Shown piece by piece: positions 11,747 to 24,229 of a stretch of 64,000 nt of DNA. Below the pieces are notes generated by a model. It was not told the DNA's origin, made no database searches, and saw nothing but the letters and a program-made list of their open reading frames with translations. How positions within the stretch are numbered: position 1 is the first letter of the stretch; each line of letters starts with the position of its first letter. The stretch covers positions 3,479,501-3,543,500 of the forward strand of contig JAUCBN010000023.1 in the NCBI GenBank assembly GCA_035048815.1, given 5' to 3'. Made by a program: the position numbers and the translations under genes. Origin of the DNA: Abelmoschus esculentus (Eukaryota; Streptophyta; Magnoliopsida; Malvales; Malvaceae).

Positions 11747-14230
11747 TATCAAATTTAATATTTAATATCTATATAAAAGTCGTGAATTTAATAATTGTAC
11801 TCGAATTTGATAAATCATAATATTTGTACGTTAATGATTCAAATAATACATGAATAATATAATAATTAGAGTTATAAAATAAAATTTTAAATTATTCGAT
11901 TCGATACAAAAAAAAAAAACTCCTTTTGTTTTGATTCGTAAATTTTTAATCTCAATTCAAAAAGTTATTAAATAAAATTTGAGTTATAAAATAAAAATTC
12001 AAATAACTAGAATAACTAAAATAACTCAAAATTTTTAGTAATTGGTTTATTAGTTTTCAAATTTGAGACGAGTCTATAAATTATGTTTAATATATTATGT
12101 ATATCACATATAAAAATATTAAAAAAATATATTGCATATAGATATAAAAAAAATATTGTATAATGAATATAAAAAGATATTTGCAAAAATAATTATAAAA
12201 TATCTAATAAATATTATAATCAAATAAACAAATTAAAAATATAATAAAAATGTTTGACCATTAACATTTAATATGAAGAAAAAGATTATAACCATCAAAC
12301 TTTTATTGTTTCATTGATGCTCAATAAAAGCTTATAAAATAAGAGAAAAACATAAATTGTATGATATAAGATATTAATCATCTAAAATATTAATTGTATA
12401 TAAACTTAATTAGGAGTTCAATATATATATATATATGTGTGTGTGTATTTTTAAATATAAAAATTTTAAATATTTTTATTCGAATTTATATATAGATCGA
12501 ACTCATATCGGATATGGATTTAGATTAAATTCGGATCGGTTCATAGTAATATCCGTCTCCTGTTAGGACTTAAAAAATTTTCGCATTCGAATTCATACAT
12601 TTTTATCGAATTTGAATGAAAAATTTTCTATGAATCGAATCAGATTTGGATCGAATCCAGATTATATTGTTATCCCTAATTAGAATGAAAGACTAGAAAA
12701 AAATTAGGGCAAAAATGAAAAAATGATGGGATAAAAGAAGAAGACTTAAATGTAAAAAAAAAAAAAAAGTGTCCAAACTATAATTTTTTATTTATAAATG
12801 TGTGCCTAAAATTTTTTTGGGACTAAATAAATATCTAATATTTTTAAAATTATTTTTAAAGTCTCCGATTAAACGTCTTATCGTTAACATCCATTAAAAA
12901 AATTCTATTATCAAATAAAAACAGACCATATTAAAAATATCTTAAAATTCTTAAAACTCTTTAAAATAATATCCAAATCCCTATATTTTTAGTCTTAAAT
13001 CACATTTCCACTCGTCACCGTCATCAAATGTTGATTGAAAGCCCACAACTTATGCCACTAAACCTCTGATCATTTTTCTATTTTTTAAACCGTCCTCAGT
13101 TAGTTGATCAATTTTAAATCGAATTAATCATTAATTGAATTTTAAAAAAAATCATTAACCACTCACTAATCGAATAAAGTTCGATGGTCCACTGTTTAAC
13201 CGAATTAATTCGGTTAAAGAGCTTGGGTGATGTGCTTTGGTGATGTTTATATTATTTTGTTTTCGGCCTTTGAGATAGGGTTTTTACTAGGAGTGTTCAA
13301 ACTTTAGTTTTAACTGAATTAATCGATCGATTGATTTTAGGATCGGTCAATTAATTTTTTTTTAAATTTCAGTTATCGATTAATTCAATTTAAAATCTGT
13401 TAATTAATCGAATTAACCAAAATGAGACGAAGGTATTATATATTTATTTTTTATAATTGAAAATTTAAAAATTATAGAATGATTATTAAAATTTTTGATA
13501 TGTTATAAAATGGTCATTAAACTTTACCAAATTAACACAAAATAATTATTAAATTTATTGAATTATTAAAAAATAATCATTAAACTTTTCAAGATTTATC
13601 AATAACTTATAATGTGTAATTAATCAATGATAATTTATTAATAGTTTGATAAGTTTAATCGTTGTAATATAACTCCTGAAAGTTTAATAGCTAAAATATC
13701 GTTTTAACATAGTTTATTGATTATTTTATAATTTATCCAAAATCTTATAACAATTTTCGATTGATTTGAAAATCGATCGAATTAACTATTTCTTTTGGCT
13801 TATTAAGTTTAAAAAAAACGACTAACAGTTAATAGAAAAAAAATCAGTTAAAAGATTTTTGATAGTTTGGTTCGACTGATTAACTAAACCGACAGATTGA
13901 ATACCTTTAAACTTTACTTTTTCTATGTATGAATTTTTATGGTTCAAAGACGCTAATTTTTCATATTTTAAGAATATATAGATGAAATTTGATTATTTAA
14001 GTTATAAACCCATTATATTTTTAAATTTTTATTCTTTTAATAAAACTAGCATACTCAAATTAAAAATAAAATCCATGCTCTTGATTTTGGCATAAAACTA
14101 AGTCTCAAGTTTGCCTGCAATGGAATTGTATTTCACATATTTTTAGCTACCTAGCCTATATACGAGTAAAAAACGAGAGTTAGTTTCATGAAATTATGCT
14201 GATGGAATGGACATCTCCAGCACCGGATCG
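11747..14230. other. Intergenic spacer with degenerate foldback near 13.29-13.91 kb
   Basis: No gene seen. A short (AT)n(GT)n run is at about 12421-12446. Between about 13290 and 13910 the ends gtgttcaaactttagtttta and (reverse complement) ggtattcaatctgtcggttt are imperfect inverted repeats, suggesting an old MITE of about 620 bp rich in cgattaatt words. Confidence 0.45.
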
Positions 14231-17200
14231 TTATCGACGTGACCTAGCCATGGAGGGTCGTTGCGTATTTGTATTCCGACCATAAGACCGATTATTGTTA
14301 GCCTTCGACTTCGATTTCCTACCTTTACCACTCTCTTTTGGATTTTCGTTGACGGCATCGATCTTTCGTAACGTCTCCAATACCTCTTCCATCGATGGAC
14401 GGTTTCTTGGATCGGATTCCAGACACTTCGAAATAAGTTCACCGGCTTGCAATGCAGCTTTGATAGGGTATTGTTGTTCTAACCTTGGGTCCATTATCTT
14501 CTTCAACTTTCTCTTCTCCATCAACGAATGTTTGGTCCATTCGACCAAGTTGTGCTCGGTACTAGGTCGATTCGTATCGAGTGCCCGTTGGCCGGTTAAC
14601 ATCTCCAACAACACGACTCCGAAACCATACACATCACTTTTAACATACAAATGCCCTACAAATTGTATTGTACCTGTTAATGTCTTGTCCCATAAGGGAG
14701 GAAATGAAAGATTGGTATGTTACCTGTGGCAACATATTCGGGAGCAGCGTAACCGTAGGTGCCCATGACTCGTGTAGTGACATGTGAATCGCCATTTATA
14801 GGTCCGAACTTCGCCAAGCCGAAATCGGAAAGTTTTGCGTTGTAATCCTGGAAGAACACACAAGTCGGATGACGTTGTTAGCAGGGACGAAATTAGGATT
14901 TAGGGTTTGGAGGACAAAACGTAAATATTTGAAAGGACTAGGTTATCCCGAGAAAGCTACAACAGAGAGTTTGTGTTTGTATTTACCCCATCCAGCAAAA
15001 TATTTGAGGCTTTGAAGTCCCTGTAGATAACACTTTTCTCTGATGTATGCAGAAAGGCCAAGCCTTGGGCAGCGCCAATGGCTATTGTAAGCCGCGTTCT
15101 CCATGAAAGAGGCTCTGCTCCGCCTGCTGCAGGTGAGGTTTATAGAAAAATAAAAACAGCTTTAAGTTTCTCCGATCTGTCAAAATAATGTGTTTATGTC
15201 TGGGATTTAAATAATATATGTATTGCAATAATTATATCGTTTAAAATTGTTATGACCACGACCGTTATGTTTATAAATACAACGTGATCGTAAATTGTTA
15301 GGGTTATAAATAAGTTGAGACGAAATGCAAGCTATTCAAGCTCGAAATAGTCAAAATTTGACCAACAATCGATTCAATTAAATATAACTCGAACTCGAAT
15401 TCGGCTCGGGTTCTTAACAAGTCAATCCGAGTTATTTGATACCCAATTTAAAAATCTCACGAGTTACTCAAAAATATAATATATTATTTTTTAAAACTTT
15501 AAAATTAAAATGAACTAAAATATATGTCTAAGTGGTTTTGGTTGTTACGTTACATTAGGGTTTAATTTTATGTATATTCTCGTATGTATTATTTTATTGT
15601 GAAATCATGCAATTTGATAAAAAAAATAGTAATAATATGTTATTATTATAGTTATGGACAAGGTTATAAATAAAACAAGATAAATCTCGAGCTATTCGAG
15701 TTTGACTCGGTCTAAACTCGTTTAATATTTGATTCGAGTTTGAATTTGACTGAGTTTTTAACGAACCAAGTCAACTTCAGCACACTCAAATTCGAAATAA
15801 ACTCAAAATTAACTCAAATTCTTAATAAATTGAGTTAAACTTAACACTACTTAAACTCGATTCGACTCGTCTACGCCCTAATTGTTGTAATTTAAATATT
15901 TGTTTTATAGTTAAATTACTTACATCTGAATAGGTGGTTTTCCAAGCTTCCCTTTTGCATGTATTCGTAGACAAGTAGGAACTGGTTCTCCTCCCAACAG
16001 TATCCCAACAACTTTACCAGATTTGGATGGCTGAACTTGCCCAAGAATTTAACTTCTGCCTGTCCTCACACACAAAAACAACAGATTTTTAATACATCAA
16101 ATATCAGGGACTTGAAATTGAATTACTATAAATTTCAGGGACTCAAAGTGTAATTATCCCATTGTTTTGACTTATAGTTTTACTTTATTTTTCATTTTAG
16201 GGAGGACAAGAAGACAATGTTATGAAATGATACAAGTCTTAGATAAAAATTTAAACGCACTAGAATGTTCTTGTTGACGATCCTTTACTCTGACAGTATT
16301 TAAGAATTTTCGAACAATATGATATCTCACATTAGGTAAATCCTTAACCCTTTTCTCTCTTACTAAAATTATAGAATGTTCTCGTAAATTATGATTAATA
16401 CCAGGTATATAAAAAATAATTTCAAACCCAGAGATTAATCGTACTCTGACACAAGTATAATTCTATAATTTCTAGAGGAACTTATGCACAGTTTAATTAC
16501 CTTAAAACTTTCATAATTAAAGTTAATAAAATTTCAACCATCTTACATTAAAAAAAAAATACTATCCTTTTAACAATGAGTGCTCCAAGTTTAAACTTAG
16601 TCTATAATTCAACGTAAGTTTTTCTAAATTTAAAATCAAATACGTATATTATCTTATACTACTAAAATAAAATTATAAAAATACTACGTATTGCCAAGAC
16701 AATAATTATAGAGGTGTTCATTAAATAATACCCGATTCTTTTACGTACCTATTTATCGGTTCGTGTTTTGACCCGTTATAATGGATACTTACGAAATTCG
16801 GATATTGGATAATCAGATAACGGGTACTTAGTTTATATTTTTTTAATTTTAAAAATTAAAAAATCACATATTAAACACATAAAATTTAAAATTTTATAAT
16901 ACATAATTTAAACATAAAATTAGTGATTTAAAGTTAATTTTAGAATATTTAAATATATATATTAAAGTTTATCATAAAAAGACATTAAAAAATATTAATC
17001 TCGTTTTTTTCTTTTAATATTAATAAATTAATAAAAATATATTTAAAAAATAAAACTTAAAAATATATGATACAAACATAAAACTAAATTAGATATTTAA
17101 ATTTAGTTTTAGGTATAAATATTAAGAACCTAAAATAAAAATATAATTTAAAATTAAAAAAATATATATTAAAAATTATTGGGTCGAATCGAATACTTAA

Positions 17201-18531
17201 TAATCAAAAAAAAATTTAACCCAGGCTTAATCTAATTATTCCCGTATCAAAAAAATTCAAAAATTATTTATGTTTTTTAAATTATATCAGTTAAATCAAA
17301 TAATTTTAAATAATCTTAAATAATTATATATAAAATGATTGATTGATGTATAAGTTAGGTAAACTCGGAAAAAATCAGTCCAAAATATTAATATTATTTC
17401 CGAAATGTTTACCAAAACAATGAACGTAGAAAACTATACACAAATCCTTTCAAAGAAGTATGAATAAAATAATACGGCGCCGTATATTTGGAAAAACAGC
17501 AATTATCCAGGCCAGTGTTTACACAGATGACTGTTCATTCAATTTTGATGACACGTGTCCAATAATAAAATAATTATAATCGAATCATACTATAACATGA
17601 TAAATAATTACAATTAAATATTTATAAGAACTTGAAAATTCGACTCCTTTCGATTCGACTTTAATCAAAAAAAATTTAAATAAAGTTTGAGTTGTAACAT
17701 ATAACTTGTCAACTCAAATAACTCAAAAAAAATTTACTCAACTCGATCAAATACTCAACCTTAATTCTTAAGTTACGTTAAGACTTTAGTTTTAACTTTA
17801 GTCTATTAATTTTAAAAATTGGACTACAATGGAAATTTTTATAGTAAATGAACTAAAATAAACTTTTTATACAGTACAAGAACTTGTAGTAAATTTTACC
17901 CAAAATTTTATAAAACAATGTTTTAACATGTTGTGGTGGTGGTAGTAAAATTATATTTACTTCAATTAATTAACTTAATTTATTTCAAAAGTAAAATATT
18001 TTTACAGTACAAGGAAAAGCAAATACCTGCCATTCCTGCAAGCCTTGAGAGCTATCGGGGTTCGACTTTTTTACGGCGACCGCCATGCCAACGCCGACTT
18101 TTGAAGGAGCATAAGTTACCTCATCGACCCAACCTTTGAACACTCTACCGAAACCGCCCTCGCCTAGCACCGTGGCCGGCTTGAAATTTCTGGTGGCAGC
18201 CTTGAGTTCTGCCAAAGTGAATATTTTCAAGGTGGTGGTCATCAGAATCTTTCCACTAGCAGGCACAGCCACCGCTTCCCCTTCCTTTCTTCTTCTTTCA
18301 GCACCACCGCTCTCTTTACTAGTTGTAGATGGCACCGGCAGTGATCCATTTTGTTTGTTTTCGTTTCGTTTCTTCGTTGCATCTGCATCTGGCGTGACTG
18401 TAAATCTGTAATCAACCAGAACTAGACATGAAAGTGAAAGTCTAGGTGGATTTGAACGTACCTTGGCTGGTTGGCTTTATGGTGGATTGGCTATTGTGAT
18501 CAACTTGTTGAGTTCCCAAGCAGATCCCCAT
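14231..18531 (-). CDS. Receptor-like cytoplasmic kinase, subfamily VII (PBS1/PBL-like)
   Basis: Membrane-tethered Ser/Thr kinase of the kind that relays signals from receptor kinases. Exons on the minus strand: 18462-18531, 18027-18397, 15924-16059, 14987-15126 (or 14987-15123), 14724-14847, 14231-14655; 421 residues. The start MGICLG carries Gly2 and Cys4 suited to N-myristoylation and palmitoylation. A Ser/Glu/Lys-rich linker follows. The kinase domain runs from about residue 95: GEGGFGRVFKGW (P-loop), VAVKK (ATP-binding lysine), VIYRDFKASNILLD (RD-type catalytic loop), DFGLAKFGP (Mg-binding), VTTRVMGTYGYAAPEYVATG (activation segment) and the P+1 region KSDVYGFGVVLLEMLTG. The tail GKGRKSKSKANNN is basic. 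All catalytic motifs are intact. Exon 4 has a tandem CAGCAG acceptor, so two proteins differing by one residue are possible. Closest named PBL member not assigned. Confidence 0.93.
15140..15900. repeat. TE remnant inside RLCK intron 3
   Basis: This part of the intron is dense in tcgaactcgaattcggctcg-type words, with ataagttgagacgaaatgcaagc near 15310 and gattcgactcgtctacgccc near 15862. The same word set appears at 62260-62845, marking one non-autonomous transposon family. Confidence 0.5.
16700..17250. repeat. Degenerate MITE inside RLCK intron 2
   Basis: Starts with tagaggtgttcattaaataa and contains gacccgttataatgg, ggatattggataatcag and gggtcgaatcgaatactta. The terminus AGGTGTTC also opens the element at about 36020. 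Right boundary not determined; about 17240 is a guess. Confidence 0.4.
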
Positions 18532-18539
18532 AGTTGTAT

Positions 18540-20420
18540 TTGTTTATTTCCAGGTTTGAGGAAGAAGAAAAGAAAGAGCGAGGACTGTCTCGATCGATGT
18601 GGGAGGAGGAGATGGTTGCTTCTTCTTCAACCTACCTTCTGATCACTCTTTTCTCTAGTTGTTTGCCCTACAGATGTGATAAATCATTCAAACAAAAGAT
18701 TTGTAACATGTTTTTTTTATAGGCTAAAGGTTAAAACAGGAGGAGAAATTTGGGAAATATGCACACAGGAAAAAAAAGTATTTTAAGATATAAAGCATTC
18801 AACAATTTATTTTTTAATATGTTATTTATACTTTTTAGGTTATTTTTTTAAGATCAGGTTGAATATATTTCAACTTTAAAAAAATTAAAAAATCATTAAA
18901 AAATGTAAAGGCATGTAGTTTTTAATCTGACTGTAGAGAATTGTAGAAATTTTAGTTGAAGTTTGAAGTTTAGTTCTTAAATAAGGGTTAAGGGGAGAAA
19001 TTGTACATAATTATAGAAAAAAGTTTTGAAGAAATTTGGTAAAAATATTTTGAAAATATATTGAAAGTTTTAAAGTTTATATATTAATTATGATTTAATT
19101 TAAATATTTTGAGTTTATTTTTATTATAAAATTTTAAAATAGTAGTTATGGTTAAATTTTAGTAGTAATTATTGTTGTATCCGTACGTAAAAATCATTAT
19201 CATTATCCACTTAGTATTCTGTCCAAAAATATTAATTTTCTTAAAAGATTGAAAAATTATAACATTCAATCCAATCGATCCCTAAGGACCGGGAATGAGT
19301 TATAAAATTGAAAAATCGAAAAATCTTTTATAATCAAAACCATTGGGAACATATTTAAAATTTTGATAATTGATTTAAGTGAATTATATTTTGATAACAA
19401 CGGTGTATGCTTGTATGATGATGCGGTGGGTCTCACGAGATTAAAATTTTAGTTATTAACTCTTAAAAGTGAATCAAATTAAATAATGTGTCAATTTCTT
19501 TAAAAAATCAATTATTTTTTTTATTTGGTGTTAATTTTATTTTAAAAAAATATCAATTTCTTTTTTATATTTTTCATATAAACTAAAATATTCAAAATAT
19601 TTGCATCATCTCATCTAATTCCATTGATGATATTAATAGTGGCGGATTTAAAATTTTTATATAATAAAGTTAAAAGTAAAAATTAGTAATCTCTTATCTT
19701 TTAATTATATCTTTGTTTATGTCTCGTGTTAAAAAAATTTAAAGATTTAAATTTTAAATCTTAAATCCTAATTTTCTACAACTTAAACCCTAAACAATAC
19801 ACCTTAAAAAATACATCTTATCTCCTAATTTTTTAAATCCTAACCATAATATTTAACCTTAAACCCTAAACTCACTAATTTAAAGTGAATGTATAAATAG
19901 AGACAGATTAGGAGGTAGACAATTACACCCTAAAATAAAATAAGTATTACGAGATTCTCATATCACTACAATAAGTATTTTTTACTTTATAACCCTAATA
20001 AATCAAGCGGAATGAATTTTAATAATTTTTAATGAAAATTTTATATTAAAAATCTTATTTATTTAATTGAAAATCTCATACCTTAATAAATCTCACTTAT
20101 TAAGTGAGATGAACGTACAGTTTGAATGCGACTCCACCACTAGATGGTAATTAAGGTCTTTTTTAATAAATAATCCAAAATTAAACCTAATGTTTCCTCA
20201 TCTTTTGGTATAAATCTAAACTTCCCTTGTCGTGTGTAAGAAATTCTTGAAGTAGATTTTATAATGTGAAAATGAAGAATTGGTGGGGAAAAGGACAAGT
20301 GGTGTGGTGTCTTTGCATTTCTATACATTGTAGAAAAAAGGAGGGATGACTGTGGTCCTTGTGGGAAGTAATTGGATGAAGTTCATATTTTTCAACTTAA
20401 ACAAAACTAAAGAATTAAAT
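18540..20420. other. Spacer upstream of RLCK, with CCCTAAA-rich repeat copy
   Basis: 18532-18700 is probably 5' leader or promoter of the kinase. From 18720 on the sequence is AT-rich with no gene seen. 19725-19945 is one copy of a dispersed family containing ttaaaccctaaac, accttaaaaaatacatctta and taaaccctaaactcactaat. Confidence 0.45.
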
Positions 20421-20430
20421 AGTATTGACA

Positions 20431-20769
20431 ATACACGAGCACCTAGCCTAAATGATTAAATGAGCGGTTGTTATTCAGGGGTTCAAGTACTAATGATGTC
20501 ATCAGAGTGATTGAGCGATCAATGTCAAATGGTGAAGATTATATTCTAGAACACATATTACTGTAATTAATTCAAAAAAAAGTATTGACATTTGTTGTTC
20601 CTAGAATGTATCTAGTTTCAGTGGTTAAAGGAATAATTTTTGTTCCTAAATGTAACGGGTTTGAGCACCAGTAATTTCAGTATAGAATTGATTGAATGAT
20701 CAATGTTTGATAGTTGAGAGTATACTCTAAAACGAATACTATTGTAATCATTGTAGCTGATTCAAAAAA
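20431..20769 (+). mobile_element. Two tandem SINE-like insertions sharing a target site
   Basis: Unit 1 is about 20431-20580 and unit 2 about 20591-20769. Each carries a pol III B-box-like word (ggttcaagtac at 20480-20490; gggtttgagcacc at 20657-20669), related middle parts (attgagcgatcaatgt / attgaatgatcaatgt) and ends in ttcaaaaaaa. The decamer agtattgaca occurs at 20421-20430, 20581-20590 and 20770-20779, bracketing both units as target-site duplications. This fits a tRNA-derived SINE that inserted once and then again at the same site. Family name not assigned. Confidence 0.65.
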
Positions 20770-20779
20770 AGTATTGACA

Positions 20780-23440
20780 ATATAATTACATATTGGTTGA
20801 AAAGTAATTTAATATCATTTAAATAGGTTTTGACTTTGAAATTTTATGTATAAAAAAATTGTTGAAAGATTCCTTCGTGAAAACTAAATTCACGACATAG
20901 ATAAATTTAAATTAATCAAATTAAAATTATAAGAAACCGAGAGGATAATTCCTCAAGCATTTCTACTAGAACTTTTTTTGATAAATGAGAAAAGATAACA
21001 TGATACTTAATTGTCTCGTTAAAAAATCTCTTTAAACCTAAATAGAAGAAAAAAATGGACTTGATAATCCTTACAAGTAGGGACTGAAGCCATGATTTGG
21101 GGTTAAGAGGGGTAAAACATATATATTCAGTAGTAGGGGAACAAACTCATAAAAAAATAAATTTTAAAAAAAAATTAAATAAAGGGACAAAAGTGAAAAA
21201 AATTCTTCGCAACTCGTGAATTTCCTTTTCTTTTTTCCTTTTAAAATAAAAACAAAAACAGTATAAATTGTAGAAGACTGGCAATAGGGAAACTTGGAAG
21301 AGAAAAACTATAATTTTTTAATCTTTTAATAAAGTATATATTTTATAATTAAAATTATATTTAATTTTAAAATTGAATTATTTGTTTTTACATTAAAATA
21401 ATTCGTTAAATTTAGAGTTTTTTTTTACTAATAGATATTTTGCTTTAGAGTGTAAATGACTATCTAGTATGGAGTTAGACTGAGATGTGTATTGATTTAG
21501 GTTTCAACTTCTTTTCTTTATATCACATAACATGTTACTGTCCAGAGATCCAAGGTTGAAGGGTTGTAATAAATATATATTTTTTATTTGAGAAAAATAT
21601 TTTAAATTTAGATTAAAATATGTGTATATTTATAAAAGATCATATCAGTTCGAATTTTTTTATTATTTTTGTATATATATGTATATTTACGAATCAATAA
21701 ATAATTTAATATTTTTTAACAACATTTAGGTTAATTTCTCGGCCATCATTGGTGATGAGTAAAATTGGGTACCCGGTCAATTTGATCAGAATTAGTTCCA
21801 GTAATCAACGGTTCCTAAAAATTAGAACCAGTCTCGGTCATACCATGTCTTAAATTCTAGAAACTGGTCCCGTTACTAGTGCTACCAATATCCGATCGAT
21901 TGGTTTAATACGTTTAGTATTAAGAAAATTCAAGCAATTGGAGAGAAAGATTCAACCATCAATAATAATATTAAATAATAAAATTTAAATATTATAGTCT
22001 TGAAAATTAAAATTTTAAAAAGCGTCATACTCATAATACTCATACATAAAAAGAAATTTTTATAAGAAAAAATAAACAAAAGAACATTATCTATTATAAG
22101 CAAAAAAACCAGTAACGTGTACATAGTATTGATTTCAGGTCTAAAAATTCAAGATCCAGTCTCAACCCTGATTACGACTGAGACTTAAATTTTAAATCCA
22201 ATCTCAATTTTATTAAAATTAAGTTTTCAATAAAAATTTATCAAATATAACCAGATCCGGATCCGATACCATAAGCAGGTAATTAGATTTTTCCCCACCT
22301 CTAACCATCATGACAAATCCTGGGTTACAGCCTACAGGATTCCTCAACCAAGAGTAGAGTGGGACAAAATGAATTGCAACCAACTTTTCGCTTACATTCA
22401 ACAAGAAAAATGATTGTAACACCATTAATAAAATATTAATAAAATAAGGCTCAGATACAAATAACTACTTGAAGGATATAATTTTTTTATTTAAATATTT
22501 AAAGTATATTTTAATCAAAATAAATATATAAAATATATCTTTTATTAAATTAAGTACGTAAAATATATTTTTGTTAAAATAAATATATAAAGTTTTTCCG
22601 TTAAAATGTAAAATATTTTTTTATCAAAAAATATCTGTAATATTTTTTTATTAAAATAGATATTTAAAGTATTTTTATCAAAAAGTAAGTGTCTATAATA
22701 TTTTTTGTCAAAATAGATACTTATAATATTTTTTATTAAAATAAATATTTAAGTTATATATTTATCTAGATTTTAAAATTTAACATGCGATATTGATTAA
22801 AAATACATCACACCTATTTTAATAAAAATATACATCAAATACTTAATCTTACAAAAATATACTTTAAGTATCTATTTTTACGAACAAATACTTTAAGTGT
22901 ATATTTTGATTAAAAAAATATATTTTAAATATTTAATTTAATAAAAAATATATATTTTAAATACTTATTTTAGTCTTATAACATCTTAAGTATTTAAATA
23001 AAAATTTAATATATTTTAAAAAATTATGACATAAGCCATAAAATAAAGTACAAGCCTCTACTGACCTTGTGCTCCCTTTCTTGAGGAACTCCTCACAGTA
23101 CATACCTAACTTTTTGAATCAACCATTAATTAATTAGATAGGTTTTGATTCGGATCAGTTTTTTTTTTTTAATCTTTTTATAGTTTATCATAAGATTTTA
23201 GGTGTTGGGGTAAAAATGTATTAGGTTCGGTTTCGGTTTAATTCAATAAATTATTTTAGTAACTATTGATTTTCGATTTCGTTAACCTTAGATTTTAGTT
23301 TTTTCGTATTAACATTAGTTTTTAAACCATGAAACCACTAGTCCAATACATGCTGGAAGTGAAATTTTGTTGGGAGATTGATGCTAACAGAGAGATAAAT
23401 CATGCAATATTAAATTACAGTACTTATCTATTCTGCAGCT
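20780..23440. other. Intergenic spacer with A/T tandem repeats at 22490-22990
   Basis: No gene seen. 22490-22990 holds degenerate tandem units of roughly 40 bp built from aaaatatttttta-tcaaaa-tagatatt words, in both orientations, without coding potential. Confidence 0.5.
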
Positions 23441-23990
23441 ATATGTATCTATAGCAATGAAATGATTGGATTCATCATCTAATCCTTCTTTCAGGGAGAA
23501 GAAATGATATTGCCGTGTTGATGTTCCTTAGGAGGTGTACGGTGTTCTTATAGCACTTCAGCGGTTTCATGCACCAGGCAGTCGTCCAATGGGAGCCTGT
23601 GGTTGGTTTAGTCGGATATATTCAATCATCCAACAGATTCGAACTAAAAGTAAACTAAATTTGATTAAATTTACCATGTGTAAAACATTGGCTGATGGGT
23701 GGGCAGCAAGGAAATTTTTATATGCAAATGTTTCATTTACCAACTTACTTACACTATCACGTCACCCTAGTTCTGGGTAATTTTGATAGTGAAGGAAATG
23801 CTTCTCTTGGTAGAACAGCTTTTAGTCCTTCAATCACAATATATGGGACGACAGGGAATAGTTCTTACATAACTGATGTTTTTCTAGACATCCTAGACAT
23901 ATTGCTTTGGGGGACATCCCTTTGTTAAAGATGGCTCCGCCCATGATCTGAACAGTTGGAAAAAGAACATCCTATGTTCACTGATTCACA
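23440..23990. other. Unidentified, less AT-rich stretch
   Basis: Composition changes to gene-like here (for example gttccttaggaggtgtacgg, cttctcttggtagaacagc, ggctccgcccatgatctg), but no protein family could be recognised on either strand and no frame exceeds about 80 codons. It may be distal 3' sequence of ribophorin I, a gene relic or an old retroelement. Confidence 0.3.
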
Positions 23991-24229
23991 GGTCACATGG
24001 CATAACTAGGGCTAACTCACCAATCTACTTTTCCCTTAAAAACCATAATTTAGGAACTGGTTGATCTTGAGCGTGTAGAACGCATTGCAGATTAAGAAAG
24101 AAAAATGACGTCCAACAAAGAAACCAAGTAAACATTCCGATCCAGGCATTACAAATTGCAAGCTCATTCCAGTTGGAGCTCAGTCCTACTGTTTGCAACA
24201 AAATATGATGCATACTTTACCAATTCATG

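Noticed and set aside
14295..14768. 157-codon plus-strand ORF
   Set aside because: Antisense shadow of the RLCK kinase exons, which have matching family motifs and splice sites.
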